Source: Rubrivivax sp. (GTDB lineage: Bacteria > Pseudomonadota > Gammaproteobacteria > Burkholderiales > Burkholderiaceae_C). Taken from it: a stretch of DNA of 52,236 bases. A program made the translations under genes and the position numbers. The stretch lies in assembly GCA_027491255.1 (NCBI GenBank), contig JAIXWM010000139.1:1-52236 (forward strand), read 5' to 3'. The notes under the pieces are model-generated. The model was not told where the DNA came from, did no database searches, and worked only from the letters and a program-made list of their open reading frames with translations. This document shows positions 51,942-52,236 of the stretch, piece after piece; the stretch's first letter is position 1, and every line of letters begins with the position of its first letter.

Positions 51942-52236
51942 GCTGGCGGTTCGTCGCATCGGTCCGTGTCCTGTACCGGTGGCCGATCCGATGGATCGTT
52001 TAAGCAGCGCAGTCTTTTCCAATCCAGGTATGAGCCTGGAGCAGCCTGAGATCGACGACGCGAAGCGAGTCGATCCGTTGTAGTTCTGTCCAGTGTATTG
52101 GGCCCTGGCTTTCGGATTCATCAACCGTGGTCGAGGGCTGTGGGCATGTGGGCGAAGGCGCGCGCGGCGGGCAACGTGTACTCACGTTGTCCACCGCTCG
52201 CGCCGGTGCGCGTCAGCGCATCGTCCATATGTCCAC
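51942..52236. other. Window end, about 295 bases without an assignable gene
   Basis: Downstream of hyuB. The composition is visibly less GC-rich than the operon, with a short minus frame (52000-52194, about 64 codons) that I cannot match. It could be the edge of a repeat or mobile element cut off by the window; no inverted-repeat end is visible. Confidence 0.35.

Noticed and set aside
52130..52236. TGTCCAC-like repeats suggesting DnaA boxes
   Set aside because: The copies do not match TTATCCACA and no origin genes are present.
1..52236. CRISPR arrays, tRNA or rRNA genes, prophage or complete insertion sequences
   Set aside because: No regularly spaced repeats, cloverleaf genes, phage structural genes or transposases were seen on either strand.

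Overview
This is a GC-rich bacterial chromosome segment. It carries five periplasmic receptors of the tripartite tricarboxylate (Bug/TctC) family, three MmgE/PrpD proteins, two class III CoA-transferases and tightly packed operons with ATGA/GTGA stop-start overlaps. That gene repertoire points to a betaproteobacterium of the order Burkholderiales. The genus cannot be fixed from the sequence alone. I saw no rRNA, tRNA, CRISPR array, complete insertion sequence or prophage.

Layout. (1) 0.1-2.6 kb: a coupled three-gene operon of a tandem-domain YdhR-like protein, an ECF-type sigma factor with a Cys-containing C-terminal extension, and an alpha/beta hydrolase. (2) 2.7-4.4 kb: a decayed patch with an S41 peptidase pseudogene that meets a truncated, frameshifted toxin-antitoxin pair tail to tail, then about 440 bases with no recognisable gene. 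(3) 4.4-12.2 kb: a secreted LprI/RsiV-like/NlpD-like fusion, a periplasmic PpiC-type isomerase, a CoA-transferase, an unknown membrane-anchored Cys protein followed at once by an ion channel with two voltage-sensor domains and one pore, and a RhlE-type RNA helicase. (4) 12.3-15.7 kb: a Bug receptor with two enolase-superfamily dehydratases, probably for a sugar acid. (5) 15.7-23.6 kb: HupE/UreJ protein with a TPR partner, a small secreted peptide, a c-haem HAMP receptor with no output domain, a diguanylate cyclase, a DUF4188 protein, a CBS-pair protein and NudC.

(6) 23.6-37.9 kb is the largest unit. A GntR/UTRA repressor is transcribed divergently from a long co-directional catabolic operon: class III CoA-transferase, crotonase, HMG-CoA-lyase-like enzyme, acyl-CoA dehydrogenase, three MmgE/PrpD proteins, an SDR lacking the usual catalytic Tyr, two Bug receptors and an ADP-forming acid-CoA ligase. 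A good promoter with an overlapping palindrome lies between repressor and operon. The enzymes form a plausible pathway: import of a (probably branched) carboxylate, CoA activation, dehydrogenation and hydration, then aldol-type cleavage. The substrate is unknown.

(7) 38.0-47.2 kb: adenine deaminase with a Bug receptor, a divergent adenosine-deaminase-like enzyme with a YhhQ-type queuosine-precursor transporter, diacylglycerol kinase, another Bug receptor, and an MgtA-type Mg2+ P-type ATPase with a Pro-rich insertion. (8) 47.4-51.9 kb: a coupled operon of a maleate-isomerase/arylmalonate-decarboxylase-like enzyme with hydantoinase A and B subunits. The last 300 bases hold nothing I can assign.

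The most novel candidates are the VSD-VSD-pore channel with its partner gene, the triple-MmgE/PrpD pathway, the LprI/RsiV/NlpD fusion and the output-less haem receptor.
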